A stretch of 33,982 nucleotides of DNA from Desulfomicrobiaceae bacterium. Lineage in GTDB: Bacteria; Desulfobacterota; Desulfovibrionia; Desulfovibrionales; Desulfomicrobiaceae. A program made the position numbers and the translations under genes. Where the stretch lies: assembly GCA_003530935.1 (NCBI GenBank), contig DPEO01000045.1, forward strand, positions 1 through 33,982. Direction: 5' to 3'. This document shows, piece after piece, positions 17,016 to 25,343 of the stretch (the first letter of the stretch is position 1; each line of letters begins with the position of its first letter). The notes below the pieces were generated by a model that made no database searches, was not told the DNA's origin, and was given only the letters and a program-made list of their open reading frames with translations.

Positions 17016-17798
17016 ATGCGGAATCTCCTCTCCCGCCTCGGCGCGGGAACCATATCTCTCGTGGAGCATCTGGGCCGCTACGCGCTTTTTTGCCTCCACG
17101 CCCTCCTGCAACCGTTGCGGCCACGGCGGCTGTGGGGAAAGACCATCGCCCAAATAGCGTTCATCGGCGCGGGATCCTTGGGGATCGTCGCCCTGGTGGC
17201 GCTTTTTACCGGCATGGTCCTTGGACTCCAAGGCTACTACACCCTCATCAAATTCAGCGCTGAAGGGGCCCTGGGCACGGTGGTGGCGCTGTCTTTGGTA
17301 CGGGAACTCGGGCCGGTGCTCACCGCCATCATGGTGGTGGCGCGGGCAGGCTCCAGTACCGCTGCGGAGCTGGGCATCATGCGTATTTCAGAACAGATCG
17401 ACGCCCTGGAGACCATGGATATCGATCCCGTGCGTCATTTGGTCACCCCCCGCCTGGTGGCGGCCCTCGTCGCCTTTCCCCTGCTCACCGCGGTCTTCGA
17501 CGTGGTGGGCATCTTCGGCGGCTACCTGGCGGCGCACCTGCTTTCCTCCCGGGCAGGCATCTACTTCAGCAAGATCCAATCCACTTTGGTGCTCTCCGAC
17601 ATCTCCGGCGGATTCATCAAGGCGGTGGTCTTTGGCTTTCTGGTCATGAGCGTCTGCTGCTATTGCGGTTTTCATACCCATCTGCGCCGGGACAGCGCCG
17701 GGGCCCGGGGAGTGAGCGCATCCACCACCTCGGCGGTGGTGCAGTCGTGCGTGTACGTGCTTATGGCGGACTACGCCATCACCTCTTTCCTCATGTAG
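17016..17798 (+). CDS. mlaE: MlaE-type phospholipid ABC transporter permease
   Basis: A 260-residue inner-membrane permease of the MCE/Mla lipid transport complex, which moves phospholipid between inner and outer membranes. The ATG at 17016 (MRNLLSRLGAGTISLVEHLG) matches family N-termini. The coupling region RELGPVLTAIMVVARAGSST followed by ELGIMRISEQIDALETMDID is the strongest signature. About five hydrophobic segments are visible. The Shine-Dalgarno is weak (TTAAGAAC). It is first of five genes, mlaE-F-D-C-A; the ATPase gene follows after 8 bp. Confidence 0.93.
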   Translation: MRNLLSRLGAGTISLVEHLGRYALFCLHALLQPLRPRRLWGKTIAQIAFIGAGSLGIVALVALFTGMVLGLQGYYTLIKFSAEGALGTVVALSLVRELGPVLTAIMVVARAGSSTAAELGIMRISEQIDALETMDIDPVRHLVTPRLVAALVAFPLLTAVFDVVGIFGGYLAAHLLSSRAGIYFSKIQSTLVLSDISGGFIKAVVFGFLVMSVCCYCGFHTHLRRDSAGARGVSASTTSAVVQSCVYVLMADYAITSFLM

Positions 17799-17806
17799 TG
17801 TGCGCC

Positions 17807-18994
17807 ATGGCAGAGCCTCTCATCCGCTTCGAAAACGTTCGCAAGGCCTTTGGCGAAAAAGTCGTCCTGGATGGCGTGAGCCTCGACATCCCGCAAAACG
17901 CCATCACCGCCATCATCGGCAAAAGCGGCACCGGCAAGAGCGTGCTCGTCAAACACGCCATCGGCCTCCTCAAACCGGACGCCGGGGAAATCTTCTTTCA
18001 GGGGCAACCCTACAGCCGCATGTCCCGCGCCCAATTGGGGGAGGTCAAGCGACGGCTGAGCTACATGTTCCAAAACAACGCGCTGTTCGACTCCCTCTCC
18101 GTATTCGAAAACATCGAGCTGCCCCTGCGCGAGCGCGGCGAAGGCACTCCCAAGGAACGCGCCGCCCGCGTGCTCGAGGTGTGCGAGCAACTGGACATCG
18201 CTTCTGCCATAGACCAATACCCCAAGGCCCTGTCCGGAGGCATGCAAAAACGTGTAGCCCTGGCCCGGGCCCTGGTCACCCGGCCCGAAGTCATCTTCTT
18301 CGACGAACCCACCACCGGCCTGGACCCGCTGCGCAAGAACACGGTGCTCACCATGATCGCCCAGTACCATGCCCGCTTGGGCTTTACGGCGGTCATCATC
18401 ACCCACGACGTGCCGGACATCTTTTTCGTGGCCCAAGCGGTGCGCATCCTGGATGGCGGCCATGTGATCTTTGCCGGCACGCCCTTGGAGCTCGAGGCCC
18501 AGGCGCAGCCGTCCTTGCGCCCCTACTTGGACGGCCAAGGCATCCTCACGGAGGAGCTGACGGGCCTGGGCAACCGCCCCGCTTTCATAGCGCAAACTCA
18601 GGAGGTCCAAGAACAGCCGGACATGTGGCTCGTGACCATACGTCTCCACGGCCTACGGGAAATACGCGATTACCGCGGCCAAGTGGCAGCCTTCAGCTGC
18701 CTGCAGGAAGCGGCGCACGCCCTGCAGAAAAGCCCCTTGGGCAAGCGCGGTGTCTTTCGGGTCGGCCCCGAGAGCCTCGCCTGCCTGACGCATGCGCCCC
18801 GCGCCACCGAAGAGGACCTTGTCCGCCAGGTAGCCTTGATCTTGGGGGCGTGCCCAACAGCCTCCACCCTGGGGACCTTGTCCGGTCGACGCCGGCTAAC
18901 CTTCGTGGCCGCAGCCGCCCCCCTTCGCGCCGACACGCACCCCTTGGTGCAAATCCATAACGCCCTGACCACAGCCCGAGGCATATCGTCATGA
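17807..18994 (+). CDS. mlaF: MlaF-type ABC transporter ATPase with a long C-terminal extension
   Basis: A 395-residue cytoplasmic ATPase that powers MlaE. Walker A is GKSGTGKS (39-46), the signature is LSGGMQKRVALARAL, Walker B is VIFFDEPTTGLDP and the switch is ITHDV. Typical MlaF proteins end near 270 residues. Here about 130 more follow (from VQEQPDMWLVTIRLHGL to ALTTARGISS), in a region I do not recognise that looks mixed alpha/beta. An alternative GTG start at 17798 overlaps the mlaE stop (TAGTG). The mlaD start overlaps its stop by 4 bp. Confidence 0.92.
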   Translation: MAEPLIRFENVRKAFGEKVVLDGVSLDIPQNAITAIIGKSGTGKSVLVKHAIGLLKPDAGEIFFQGQPYSRMSRAQLGEVKRRLSYMFQNNALFDSLSVFENIELPLRERGEGTPKERAARVLEVCEQLDIASAIDQYPKALSGGMQKRVALARALVTRPEVIFFDEPTTGLDPLRKNTVLTMIAQYHARLGFTAVIITHDVPDIFFVAQAVRILDGGHVIFAGTPLELEAQAQPSLRPYLDGQGILTEELTGLGNRPAFIAQTQEVQEQPDMWLVTIRLHGLREIRDYRGQVAAFSCLQEAAHALQKSPLGKRGVFRVGPESLACLTHAPRATEEDLVRQVALILGACPTASTLGTLSGRRRLTFVAAAAPLRADTHPLVQIHNALTTARGISS

Positions 18995-19446
18995 AAACAT
19001 CTACGCTATATACCGTTGTCGGTGTCTTCGTCCTGCTGGGACTCCTCGCCGCCGGGTACCTCACCCTTACTTTGGGCAACACCACCCTTTTTGCCCGCGG
19101 GGTGTACACCATTTCCGCCCATTTCGGCTCCGTGAGCGGGCTGCGCGTAGGCAGCACCGTGGAGATCTCCGGCGTGCCGGTGGGAAAAGTCGCGGACATC
19201 CAACTCGATCAGGAGCAGTTCTACCAAGCCCGCGTCGTCATGCAGATCCACAACGCCATCCGCATCCCCACGGATTCTTCCGCCGCCATCAAGACCAGCG
19301 GGCTCATCGGCGACAAGTATGTGCAGATCATCCCGGGAGCGGATGAAAAAAATCTTTCGGACGGTGGATCCATCCTGGACACTAAGTCCGCTCTGGACAT
19401 CGAAGAAATGGTCTCCAAGTATGTATTTGGGAGCGTAAAACAATGA
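18991..19446 (+). CDS. mlaD: MlaD-type MCE-domain lipid-binding protein
   Basis: A 151-residue protein with one N-terminal membrane anchor (YTVVGVFVLLGLLAAGYLTL) and a single periplasmic MCE domain (VYTISAHFGSVSGLRVGSTV, then GVPVGKVADIQL and SGLIGDKYVQIIPG). Six copies normally form a ring on MlaE with a hydrophobic pore for phospholipids. The length is normal for a single-MCE protein. It overlaps mlaF and mlaC by 4 bp on each side. Confidence 0.93.
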   Translation: MKTSTLYTVVGVFVLLGLLAAGYLTLTLGNTTLFARGVYTISAHFGSVSGLRVGSTVEISGVPVGKVADIQLDQEQFYQARVVMQIHNAIRIPTDSSAAIKTSGLIGDKYVQIIPGADEKNLSDGGSILDTKSALDIEEMVSKYVFGSVKQ

Positions 19447-20048
19447 GAAACCGCGCCCCTGCTGCGCTCTTCGTACTCGCTGCGTGGCTCATGCCTGCTT
19501 GCGTATGGCCTGAAACCTCTCCGCTTGCCTTTGTGCGGGAAAACGTGGGCCACGTCGTCGCGGTGCTGGAAAATCCCGATCTCCGGGGAGAAGAACGCCG
19601 CAGCCAACGCTATGCGGAACTTTCCCGTATTACGGATGCTTTTTTCAATGCCACGGAACTGGCGCGTCGCGCCCTCGGACAACGCTGGCGTATGTTCTCA
19701 GGAGCTGAACAGCAGGAGTTCACCCAGCTTTTTCTTGAGCTCATCAAGCAGACCTATCTCGGTAAGCTCGATGCCTACAACAATAATGGCATCACTTACG
19801 ACCAGGAAATATTCCAATCACCGACCCAAGCAGAAGTCCTGCTGACCGTCGCCACGGATAAAGGCCCACTTCGAGTGGAAATCGCGCTCATCCGAGATGC
19901 AAACGGCTGGCGGGCCTTTGACGTGACCGTGGAAAACATCAGTCTGGTTCGGAACTTCCGCACCCAATTTCAAAGCATCCTGCAGTCGCATCCCCCCCAA
20001 TATCTCATCCGTATTCTCAAGGAGAAAGTCCATGGCTCGGCTCAGTAA
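19443..20048 (+). CDS. mlaC: MlaC-type periplasmic phospholipid-binding protein
   Basis: A 201-residue protein with a signal peptide (RAPAALFVLAAWLMPACVWP). The mature part matches the MlaC/Tol-Tol-Ttg2D fold: RYAELSRITDAFFNATELAR, LGQRWRMFSGAEQQEFTQLF, then GWRAFDVTVENISLVRNFRT and QFQSILQ. It would ferry lipid between the MlaD ring and the MlaA complex. The ATG overlaps the mlaD stop, and its own 3' end overlaps the mlaA start by 17 bp. Confidence 0.92.
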   Translation: MRNRAPAALFVLAAWLMPACVWPETSPLAFVRENVGHVVAVLENPDLRGEERRSQRYAELSRITDAFFNATELARRALGQRWRMFSGAEQQEFTQLFLELIKQTYLGKLDAYNNNGITYDQEIFQSPTQAEVLLTVATDKGPLRVEIALIRDANGWRAFDVTVENISLVRNFRTQFQSILQSHPPQYLIRILKEKVHGSAQ

Positions 20049-20745
20049 GCTCATCGTGATGCTCCTCGTGACCCTGATGCTTGGGGCGTGTGCCCCCAAA
20101 CACGCCCCTGCCCCGGACAGTGCGCTCCAAGAAGAGCAGCCCATCCCGGATCCTCTGGAACCTTTCAACCGGGCCATGTTCCGCTTCAACGATTGGTTCA
20201 TCACCGACGTCTTCGGCCCGGTGCGCACGGTGTACGTGGGTGTCTTCCCGCAAGACGTCCGCAACGGCTTCGGTAACTTCTACCGCAACCTCGCGACGCC
20301 GGTGCGCGTGGCCAACGATATCCTCCAGCTCAAGGTGGACAAGGCCGTTGCCGAAGTGGTGCGCGTTGTCCTCAACACCACCTTTGGTACCCTGGGGCTC
20401 TTCGACGTGACCCGCAACATCGCCTGGCTCAACCCCTCCCCGGAAGACTTCGGGCAGACCTTGGGACACGCCGGCGCAGGGTGCGGTGCGTACCTGGTCC
20501 TGCCCTTCCTCGGGCCCACGAGTATCCGTGATGCCATAGGGCAGGTTGCGGACAGCGTCGCCCATCCCTTCTTCTGGGCCCAACCTCTGGCGGACGCCGC
20601 CCTACCCATGCGCATCCATGACCGCGCCAATGCCTTGTCCCAGTACTTCGACGAGTACCAGCAGGCCAAGGCCGACGCCTTTGACCCGTACATCAGCTTC
20701 AAAGACATCTACACCCAGCACCGGGATGCTTTGGTGCGCCAGTAG
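20032..20745 (+). CDS. mlaA: MlaA/VacJ-family outer-membrane lipoprotein
   Basis: A 237-residue lipoprotein. The signal peptide ends in the lipobox LGAC (Cys20). The family signature is clear: DPLEPFNRAMFRFNDWFI, VRNGFGNFYRNLATPVRVAN, then FGTLGLFDVT and EDFGQTLGHAG. MlaA removes misplaced phospholipids from the outer leaflet and passes them to MlaC. The start has AAGGAGA 6 nt upstream, a better site than those of the genes before it, which may boost its level over the complex. It is the last gene of the operon; a terminator follows at 20754. Confidence 0.94.
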   Translation: MARLSKLIVMLLVTLMLGACAPKHAPAPDSALQEEQPIPDPLEPFNRAMFRFNDWFITDVFGPVRTVYVGVFPQDVRNGFGNFYRNLATPVRVANDILQLKVDKAVAEVVRVVLNTTFGTLGLFDVTRNIAWLNPSPEDFGQTLGHAGAGCGAYLVLPFLGPTSIRDAIGQVADSVAHPFFWAQPLADAALPMRIHDRANALSQYFDEYQQAKADAFDPYISFKDIYTQHRDALVRQ

Positions 20746-20753
20746 TACTGCAC

Positions 20754-20780
20754 GGCGCCCCTTTCCGGGGCGCCTCGTTT
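20754..20780 (+). terminator. Rho-independent-type terminator of the mla operon
   Basis: Eight perfect GC-only base pairs (GGCGCCCC at 20754-20761, GGGGCGCC at 20767-20774) enclose a 5-nt loop, TTTCC, followed by TCGTTT. It is 8 bp after the mlaA stop. The T-tract is short. The hairpin is symmetrical and may also act on transcripts of the convergent nitroreductase gene, although no T-tract exists on that side. Confidence 0.75.
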
Positions 20781-21618
20781 ACCACGGCTGACTCTGCAAA
20801 TCCAAAGTCACTCGAAAGGAGTGGCGGATTTCTCGCTGGACCGCGCGGTGGAAACGCACCGCCGGATAGCCGAGCAGCATGACGTACATGACATGGTCTT
20901 CGGGGATGCCCAGGCTTCGCGCCACATGGGGCACCACCGCCTGGATGGCCCAGGTGGCAAAGCCACACCATAATGTCCCAAGCCCCAAGCTTTGGGCCAA
21001 AAGTTCCAACTGGGCGAGGGCGATGTACACATCCGCCTCGGGTGAAGGCCCACCCTTGGGACTCGAAGCAATGATCATGTGCGGAGCCTTACGAAACACG
21101 AGATCCTGGCCCTCGGCAAAACGCCGCGCCAAGGCAGCAAAAAAGCCCAGGCCCTCCGGCAAGGTGCCGTCTGCTGCAGCCCGGGCGACGCCCTCCATGA
21201 CCGTATGGCGCAAGCGCTCCATCACCGAGGCATCGTCCACCACCGTAAAACGCGTGGCGCGAACGTTTTTCCCAGTGGGCGCATAGGCCAGGGCCTCCAC
21301 GAGACGCTGAAAAAGCGCCGGCTCCACCGGTTTTTGGGCAAAACGCCGGCAGGAGCGACGCTGCCGAAGGAGCCGATCCATGGCCTCAGGGGCGGGCATC
21401 TCCCCCAAAGGGGCACAGGCATCCGGCTGCACTCCTGCCATGGAAAACGCCCCTACCGGACACACCGCCAGACAATGCTGACATTGGAGGCACGCCTTCT
21501 CCCGGTGGGGCAAAATCCCGGCCACGCCATCGCGCAGCTCGATGATCCCCACGGGACACTCGGTGACGCACTCTCCACACCCCACACACCGGTCTTCATC
21601 TACCTGCCATTGCAGCAT
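20779..21618 (-). CDS. Nitroreductase fused to an N-terminal 2x[4Fe-4S] ferredoxin domain
   Basis: A 279-residue flavoprotein. The N-terminal ~65 residues carry two cluster motifs (CVGCGECVTECP and CLQCQHCLAVCP), and the rest is an FMN nitroreductase fold (RRSCRRFAQKPV, YAPTGKNVRATRF, then GLGTLWCGF and MLLGYP). Such fusions are common in strict anaerobes; the ferredoxin part presumably passes electrons to FMN. The physiological substrate is not predictable. The ATG at 21618 has AGGAGA 5 nt upstream and starts just before the first cluster; a longer frame from 21672 lacks a better site. Divergent from znuA. Confidence 0.9.
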   Translation of the reverse strand: MLQWQVDEDRCVGCGECVTECPVGIIELRDGVAGILPHREKACLQCQHCLAVCPVGAFSMAGVQPDACAPLGEMPAPEAMDRLLRQRRSCRRFAQKPVEPALFQRLVEALAYAPTGKNVRATRFTVVDDASVMERLRHTVMEGVARAAADGTLPEGLGFFAALARRFAEGQDLVFRKAPHMIIASSPKGGPSPEADVYIALAQLELLAQSLGLGTLWCGFATWAIQAVVPHVARSLGIPEDHVMYVMLLGYPAVRFHRAVQREIRHSFRVTLDLQSQPW

Positions 21619-21635
21619 CTGGTTCTCCTCTTCCC

Positions 21636-21673
21636 TTGGCAGAACGCCCTGTTTTGCATAGCAAAGATGCATC
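21636..21673 (+). promoter_or_regulatory. Candidate znu promoter with an overlapping TGCAT-N7-ATGCA palindrome
   Basis: In the 79-bp gap before znuA there is TTGGCA (21636-21641), a 17-bp spacer and a weak TAGCAA. Overlapping the -10 is an interrupted inverted repeat, TGCAT at 21655-21659 and ATGCA at 21667-21671. Its place fits a metal-responsive operator (Zur or Fur type), but it does not match a consensus I can cite. Weak support. Confidence 0.25.
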
Positions 21674-21697
21674 TAACGTTTCGGCCTCGGAGGAATC

Positions 21698-22582
21698 ATG
21701 GTTTGGCGATATTTCGCGACGCTTCTCGTATGCCTCATGCCTCTTTCCGCCAGCGCCGCCCTTTCTGTGGTGGTCCCGGTGGCGCCGCTGGCGGAGATCG
21801 TCCAAGCAGTGGGCGGCAGTCACGTGTCCATAACGATCCTCGTGCCCCCTGGCGCCTCGCTGCATACCTACGAGCCCAAGCCCATGCAAATGGCCGCCGT
21901 GGCCCAGGCTCGGCTCTACTGTAGCGTCGGCGACGTCTTCGACGCCGTGTGGGTGCCGCGCTTTCGCAGCGCCAACCCCCAAATAGCTGTGCTCGAACTC
22001 TGGTCCGGCATCGAGCGAATCCCCATGACCGCCCATCACGATGACCACGCAGAAGATCACGACCACCACGACGACGCCCATCCGGGAGGCATGCCCGATC
22101 CGCATATCTGGCTCGACCCCATGCTCGTGGCACGCATGAGCGAAAAAGTTCGCGACGCCCTCTCGACCCTGGACCCGGAGCATGCCGGGGAGTTCCGTCA
22201 CAACCAGCACGCATACCAGCAGCGCCTCATCCAGGTGGACGCGTCCATTCGTACACTCCTCGCCCCCATCCCGGAAGACCGCCGCGCCTTTCTGGTGTTC
22301 CATCCCGCATGGGGGTACTTCGCCCGCGCCTACGGGCTGCGACAGATCCCCATCGAGGTCCACGGCAAAGAGCCGAGCCCCCGACAGCTTGCGGCCACGG
22401 TGCGCACGGCTCGCGCCACGGGCGCCCAAGTGATTTTCGTCCAGCCGCAGATTTCCACCAAGGCTGCTCAAAGTGTGGCCCGGGAAATTGGGGCCACCAT
22501 CGCCACTCTCGACCCCCTCGCCCCGGACCTCTCCGCCAATCTCGAGCGCGCCGCCCGCGCCATCGCCGAGGCCTTGCACTGA
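21698..22582 (+). CDS. znuA: ZnuA-type periplasmic metal-binding protein (SBP_bac_9 family)
   Basis: A 294-residue substrate-binding protein for zinc or possibly manganese. A signal peptide (MVWRYFATLLVCLMPLSASA) is followed by the cluster A-I fold. Candidate ligands are His56 in PPGASLHTYEP, the DPHIWLDP His and the FHPAWGYFARAYG His, with a late acidic residue in TLDPLAPDL. A loop near residues 112-128 is packed with His and Asp (HHDDHAEDHDHHDD), the hallmark of zinc-type members. The start has GGAGGA 3 nt upstream. It is the first gene of a znuA-C-B unit, divergent from the nitroreductase. Zinc is favoured because of the His-rich loop, but specificity is inference. Confidence 0.9.
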   Translation: MVWRYFATLLVCLMPLSASAALSVVVPVAPLAEIVQAVGGSHVSITILVPPGASLHTYEPKPMQMAAVAQARLYCSVGDVFDAVWVPRFRSANPQIAVLELWSGIERIPMTAHHDDHAEDHDHHDDAHPGGMPDPHIWLDPMLVARMSEKVRDALSTLDPEHAGEFRHNQHAYQQRLIQVDASIRTLLAPIPEDRRAFLVFHPAWGYFARAYGLRQIPIEVHGKEPSPRQLAATVRTARATGAQVIFVQPQISTKAAQSVAREIGATIATLDPLAPDLSANLERAARAIAEALH

Positions 22583-22634
22583 TGCCTGGAAACGCACCTT
22601 GCCAGAGGCGGGGGAAATCACTAGGCGAGCGCCC

Positions 22635-23402
22635 ATGACTTCTGCCGCCCCCACCGTTGCGCTCCGCCACGTCACCTTTGCCTACGGCACAGAACCGGTG
22701 TTGGAAGACATCGACTTCACCGTCATGGCCGGCGACTATGTAGCGGTGGTGGGCCCCAATGGCGGGGGCAAAACCACGTTGATCAAGCTCATCCTTGGGG
22801 TGCTCTCCCCCCAGAAAGGCACGATTCAGGTCTGCGGCGAAAGTCCCCGCAAGCGGCAGACAAGCATCGGCTACGTCCCCCAGCACGCTGCCTTTCAGCC
22901 CCATTTTCCCATCACGGTGCTGGAAACCGTGCTCATGGGCCTTCCCCGTGAAGGCCGCCGCACCCCCGGTTACCGGGCAGAAGACAAAGACCGGGCCATG
23001 ACGGCCCTCAAGCAGGTGGGCATGGAACGCGAGGCCCGCAAACGCTTCGACGCCCTCTCTGGAGGGCAAAAACAGCGCACCCTGGTGGCCCGGGCCCTCG
23101 TGGCCGCCCCCAAGCTGGTGCTCTGTGATGAACCCACGGCCAATGTCGATCCGCACGGCAAGGTGTGTCTTTTCGACCTCTTTGCCAGTCTTGTGCCTCG
23201 GCACACGGTGATCGTGGTGAGCCACGATCTCGTGGCCACGGCCAGTAGTGTCACGAGCGTTGCCGTGGTCAATCGCCGCATCATCCAGCGTCGTCGCCTC
23301 GACGCGGCCATGCTTACCCTGATGTATGGAGAGCACGGGGCCAGTTGCCCGATCTCCGAGTATCTCCAGGGCTTGCCCCAATCCCACCCTCACCGACCAT
23401 GA
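22635..23402 (+). CDS. znuC: Zinc-type ABC transporter ATP-binding protein
   Basis: A 255-residue ATPase. Walker A is GPNGGGKTT, the signature is LSGGQKQRTLVARAL and Walker B is LVLCDEPTANVDP, with an SHDL switch. The segment SIGYVPQHAAFQPHFPITVL and LMGLPR are typical of the Mn/Zn importer group. It starts 52 bp after znuA, with only a weak GGCGAG upstream. Its stop overlaps the permease start as ATGA. Confidence 0.92.
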   Translation: MTSAAPTVALRHVTFAYGTEPVLEDIDFTVMAGDYVAVVGPNGGGKTTLIKLILGVLSPQKGTIQVCGESPRKRQTSIGYVPQHAAFQPHFPITVLETVLMGLPREGRRTPGYRAEDKDRAMTALKQVGMEREARKRFDALSGGQKQRTLVARALVAAPKLVLCDEPTANVDPHGKVCLFDLFASLVPRHTVIVVSHDLVATASSVTSVAVVNRRIIQRRRLDAAMLTLMYGEHGASCPISEYLQGLPQSHPHRP

Positions 23403-24220
23403 CGGCGCTGCTCCATCTCCAATTCTTCCAATACGCCCTCGCAGCCGCCCTTCTGGCAAGTATCGCCTGCGGCATGGTGGGCACCTTGATCACCGTCAAT
23501 CGCCGCACGTTTCTGGCCGGCGCCGTATCCCACGCTGCCTACGGCGGGGTGGGACTGGCCATCTTTCTCGGCATGCCCGTGCTGCCAGTGACCCTCGTCT
23601 TCACCGTCGCCGCCGCGCTCCTCATGGCCGTGATCGTGCGCCGCCTCCCAGCCCGAGCCGACAGCCTCATCGGCGTACTCTGGGCGGCCGGGATGTCGGC
23701 AGGGATTTTACTGGTCGATTTTTCCGAAGGCTACAACGCGGACCTGATGAGCTACCTCTTTGGGAGCATCCTGGCGGTGTCCATGCGAGACCTGATCATC
23801 ATGGCGGCCGCAGACCTCTTGATGGCGGCCATAATCTTCTTCTGGTACAAGGACTTTTTGGCCATGTCCTTCGATACCGAGTTCGCCCGCGCCCTCGGCG
23901 TCCCGGTGGAGCGCATGCACGACCTCCTGCAGATCCTCATCGCCGTGGCCGTGGTGCTGCTCATCCAATTGGTGGGACTCGTGCTCGTCATGGCGCTTTT
24001 CACCATCCCGCCCATGGTGGCCGAAACCCATACCCGCTCGTTGGGACAGACCATGATCCTCGCCACCCTCATCTGCGTGGGAGTGACTCTCAGCGGGCTG
24101 GCCCTGGCTGTCGCCGCCAACCTCACGTCTGGAGCCGCCATCGTGGCCGTGGCCGTGGCGGTTTGTATGCTGAACGCCGTGCTCACCCGGAGACGTCCAC
24201 GGAACTCCCCCCTTGCATAA
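23399..24220 (+). CDS. znuB: Zinc-type ABC transporter permease (ABC-3 family)
   Basis: A 273-residue membrane protein with about eight hydrophobic segments. Family motifs are NRRTFLAGAVSHAAYGGVGL (coupling region), ADSLIGVLWAAGMSAGI and YLFGSILAVS. It forms the channel for the metal delivered by ZnuA. ATG 23399 is coupled to znuC by a 4-bp overlap; an upstream in-frame ATG (23345) would extend back into znuC and is unlikely. Confidence 0.92.
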   Translation: MTALLHLQFFQYALAAALLASIACGMVGTLITVNRRTFLAGAVSHAAYGGVGLAIFLGMPVLPVTLVFTVAAALLMAVIVRRLPARADSLIGVLWAAGMSAGILLVDFSEGYNADLMSYLFGSILAVSMRDLIIMAAADLLMAAIIFFWYKDFLAMSFDTEFARALGVPVERMHDLLQILIAVAVVLLIQLVGLVLVMALFTIPPMVAETHTRSLGQTMILATLICVGVTLSGLALAVAANLTSGAAIVAVAVAVCMLNAVLTRRRPRNSPLA

Positions 24221-24231
24221 GGAGCATCGTT

Positions 24232-24891
24232 ATGCGCGCGTTTTTTCTCGGATTCCTCCTGCTGTGCACGGCCTGCGCCACGCTCACACCGGAAAAGCCC
24301 CGCCAATCAGCAATCCAGAACGAGCCCCCCTCCGCCCCAACGCCCGCCGGCCCCACGGAAGCCGCCACGTCGCCCGACACCCCTTGCCTACCCTGTGCCC
24401 AGGCGCACGAAGCGGCCAGCAACGCAGCCTGCTTTCACCTCGTCCCTGGCGCCCCGGCCCAAAAAGACAAAAAAGGAAAGACCATCCGTCCTGGTCGGAT
24501 GTGCCAACCGCAAAGCCTCATCTACGCCCGCTGCCGCTCGGGTATCGTGACCTGTAAGCTCGGCAACACCAGCCCGGAAGGGTGGTTCGCCTGCGCCCAA
24601 AAAGCGGGGAACACCACCTCAACCCCTCAGGCAGGCGCGGTGATGGTGCTGGCGGCCAATGCCAAGCGCAAGATGTTTACCGGCCACCCCGTGTACGTGG
24701 AAAAGGTCTGCCGGGAAACGGACGGCACCTGGACACTCACCATCAGCCATACCAACTACGACCGGCAATGCCACTTGGACCAGAATGCCCTCGTCCGCTT
24801 CGATCCCAGGACCATGACGGCGACATTCCGCAGCGGCCCATGGGCACCGTGGGCCAAAGGCCTGCGCGTCTTGGGATTCATTGTCCGCTAG
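24232..24891 (+). CDS. Cys-rich lipoprotein with a CHAP-like C-terminal region
   Basis: A 219-residue protein with a lipoprotein signal (MRAFFLGFLLLCTAC, acylated Cys15; the -3 residue is an unusual Cys). A Pro/Thr-rich linker (about 18-50) leads to a region with many cysteines (CLPCAQAHEAASNAACFHL, MCQPQSLIYARCRSG). The last 85 residues (QAGAVMVLAANAKRKMFTGH, PVYVEKV, WTLTISHTNYDRQCH) resemble a CHAP peptidoglycan amidase: a GHxxxVE block, with MCQPQSLIYA offering the Cys. A cell-wall hydrolase role is inferred. AAGGAG overlaps the znuB stop, so it is probably the last gene of the znu transcript. Its stop overlaps that of the convergent receiver gene. Confidence 0.8.
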   Translation: MRAFFLGFLLLCTACATLTPEKPRQSAIQNEPPSAPTPAGPTEAATSPDTPCLPCAQAHEAASNAACFHLVPGAPAQKDKKGKTIRPGRMCQPQSLIYARCRSGIVTCKLGNTSPEGWFACAQKAGNTTSTPQAGAVMVLAANAKRKMFTGHPVYVEKVCRETDGTWTLTISHTNYDRQCHLDQNALVRFDPRTMTATFRSGPWAPWAKGLRVLGFIVR

Positions 24892-25259
24892 CGCGATGGC
24901 GGACGATCCAGGAGACTTTGCACCGTCCGCACCAGCTCGTCCACATCCGAACTCTTGACCACATACGCATCTGCGGCGATGGATTTGAGGTCGTGCCGGA
25001 AGTAATCGTAGGCGGTGCACAACACCACCGGCAGATGGGGATGCCGGGTGCGGATCCTTTGCAGAAGATCCAAGCCACTCGCCCCTTCTCCCAAGCGAAT
25101 GTCCAAGACCACAAGATCTGGCGCGAGGCGATCTAAAACGGCGTCCACATCTTCCGACGTGCCGTCAAACGCCTCGGCCACCAACCCCAAACGACGAAAC
25201 TCCTCCGTGTAGAGCAGTCGGATGAGGGGTTCGTCATCAATCACGAGTACGGTGGGCAT
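24888..25259 (-). CDS. Single-domain response regulator (receiver only)
   Basis: A 123-residue receiver with Asp8-Asp9 in VIDDEP, phospho-acceptor Asp53 in LVVLDIRLGEG, Thr82 in LCTAY and Lys102 in YVVKSSD. No output domain follows. The start at 25259 has AGGAGGT 5 nt upstream; earlier in-frame ATGs lack a site. The stop codon overlaps the convergent lipoprotein stop within the tetramer CTAG (24888-24891). No kinase is nearby. The chain beyond Lys102 is short and typical. Confidence 0.9.
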   Translation of the reverse strand: MPTVLVIDDEPLIRLLYTEEFRRLGLVAEAFDGTSEDVDAVLDRLAPDLVVLDIRLGEGASGLDLLQRIRTRHPHLPVVLCTAYDYFRHDLKSIAADAYVVKSSDVDELVRTVQSLLDRPPSR

Positions 25260-25284
25260 AAGGCACCTCCTGCGCAATCCCTCT

Positions 25285-25312
25285 ACCATACGAGACTTCC
25301 GGACCCAAGCAA
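25285..25312 (-). promoter_or_regulatory. Candidate promoter of the receiver gene at 24888-25259
   Basis: On the minus strand TTGCTT (25312-25307), a 16-bp spacer and TATGGT (25290-25285) precede the receiver start by 26 bp. The -10 matches four of six consensus positions and the -35 three. No other clear hexamers lie in the 84-bp divergent gap. Confidence 0.3.
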
Positions 25313-25343
25313 AAAACAACCATATTCAAGGGAGAATACGACG

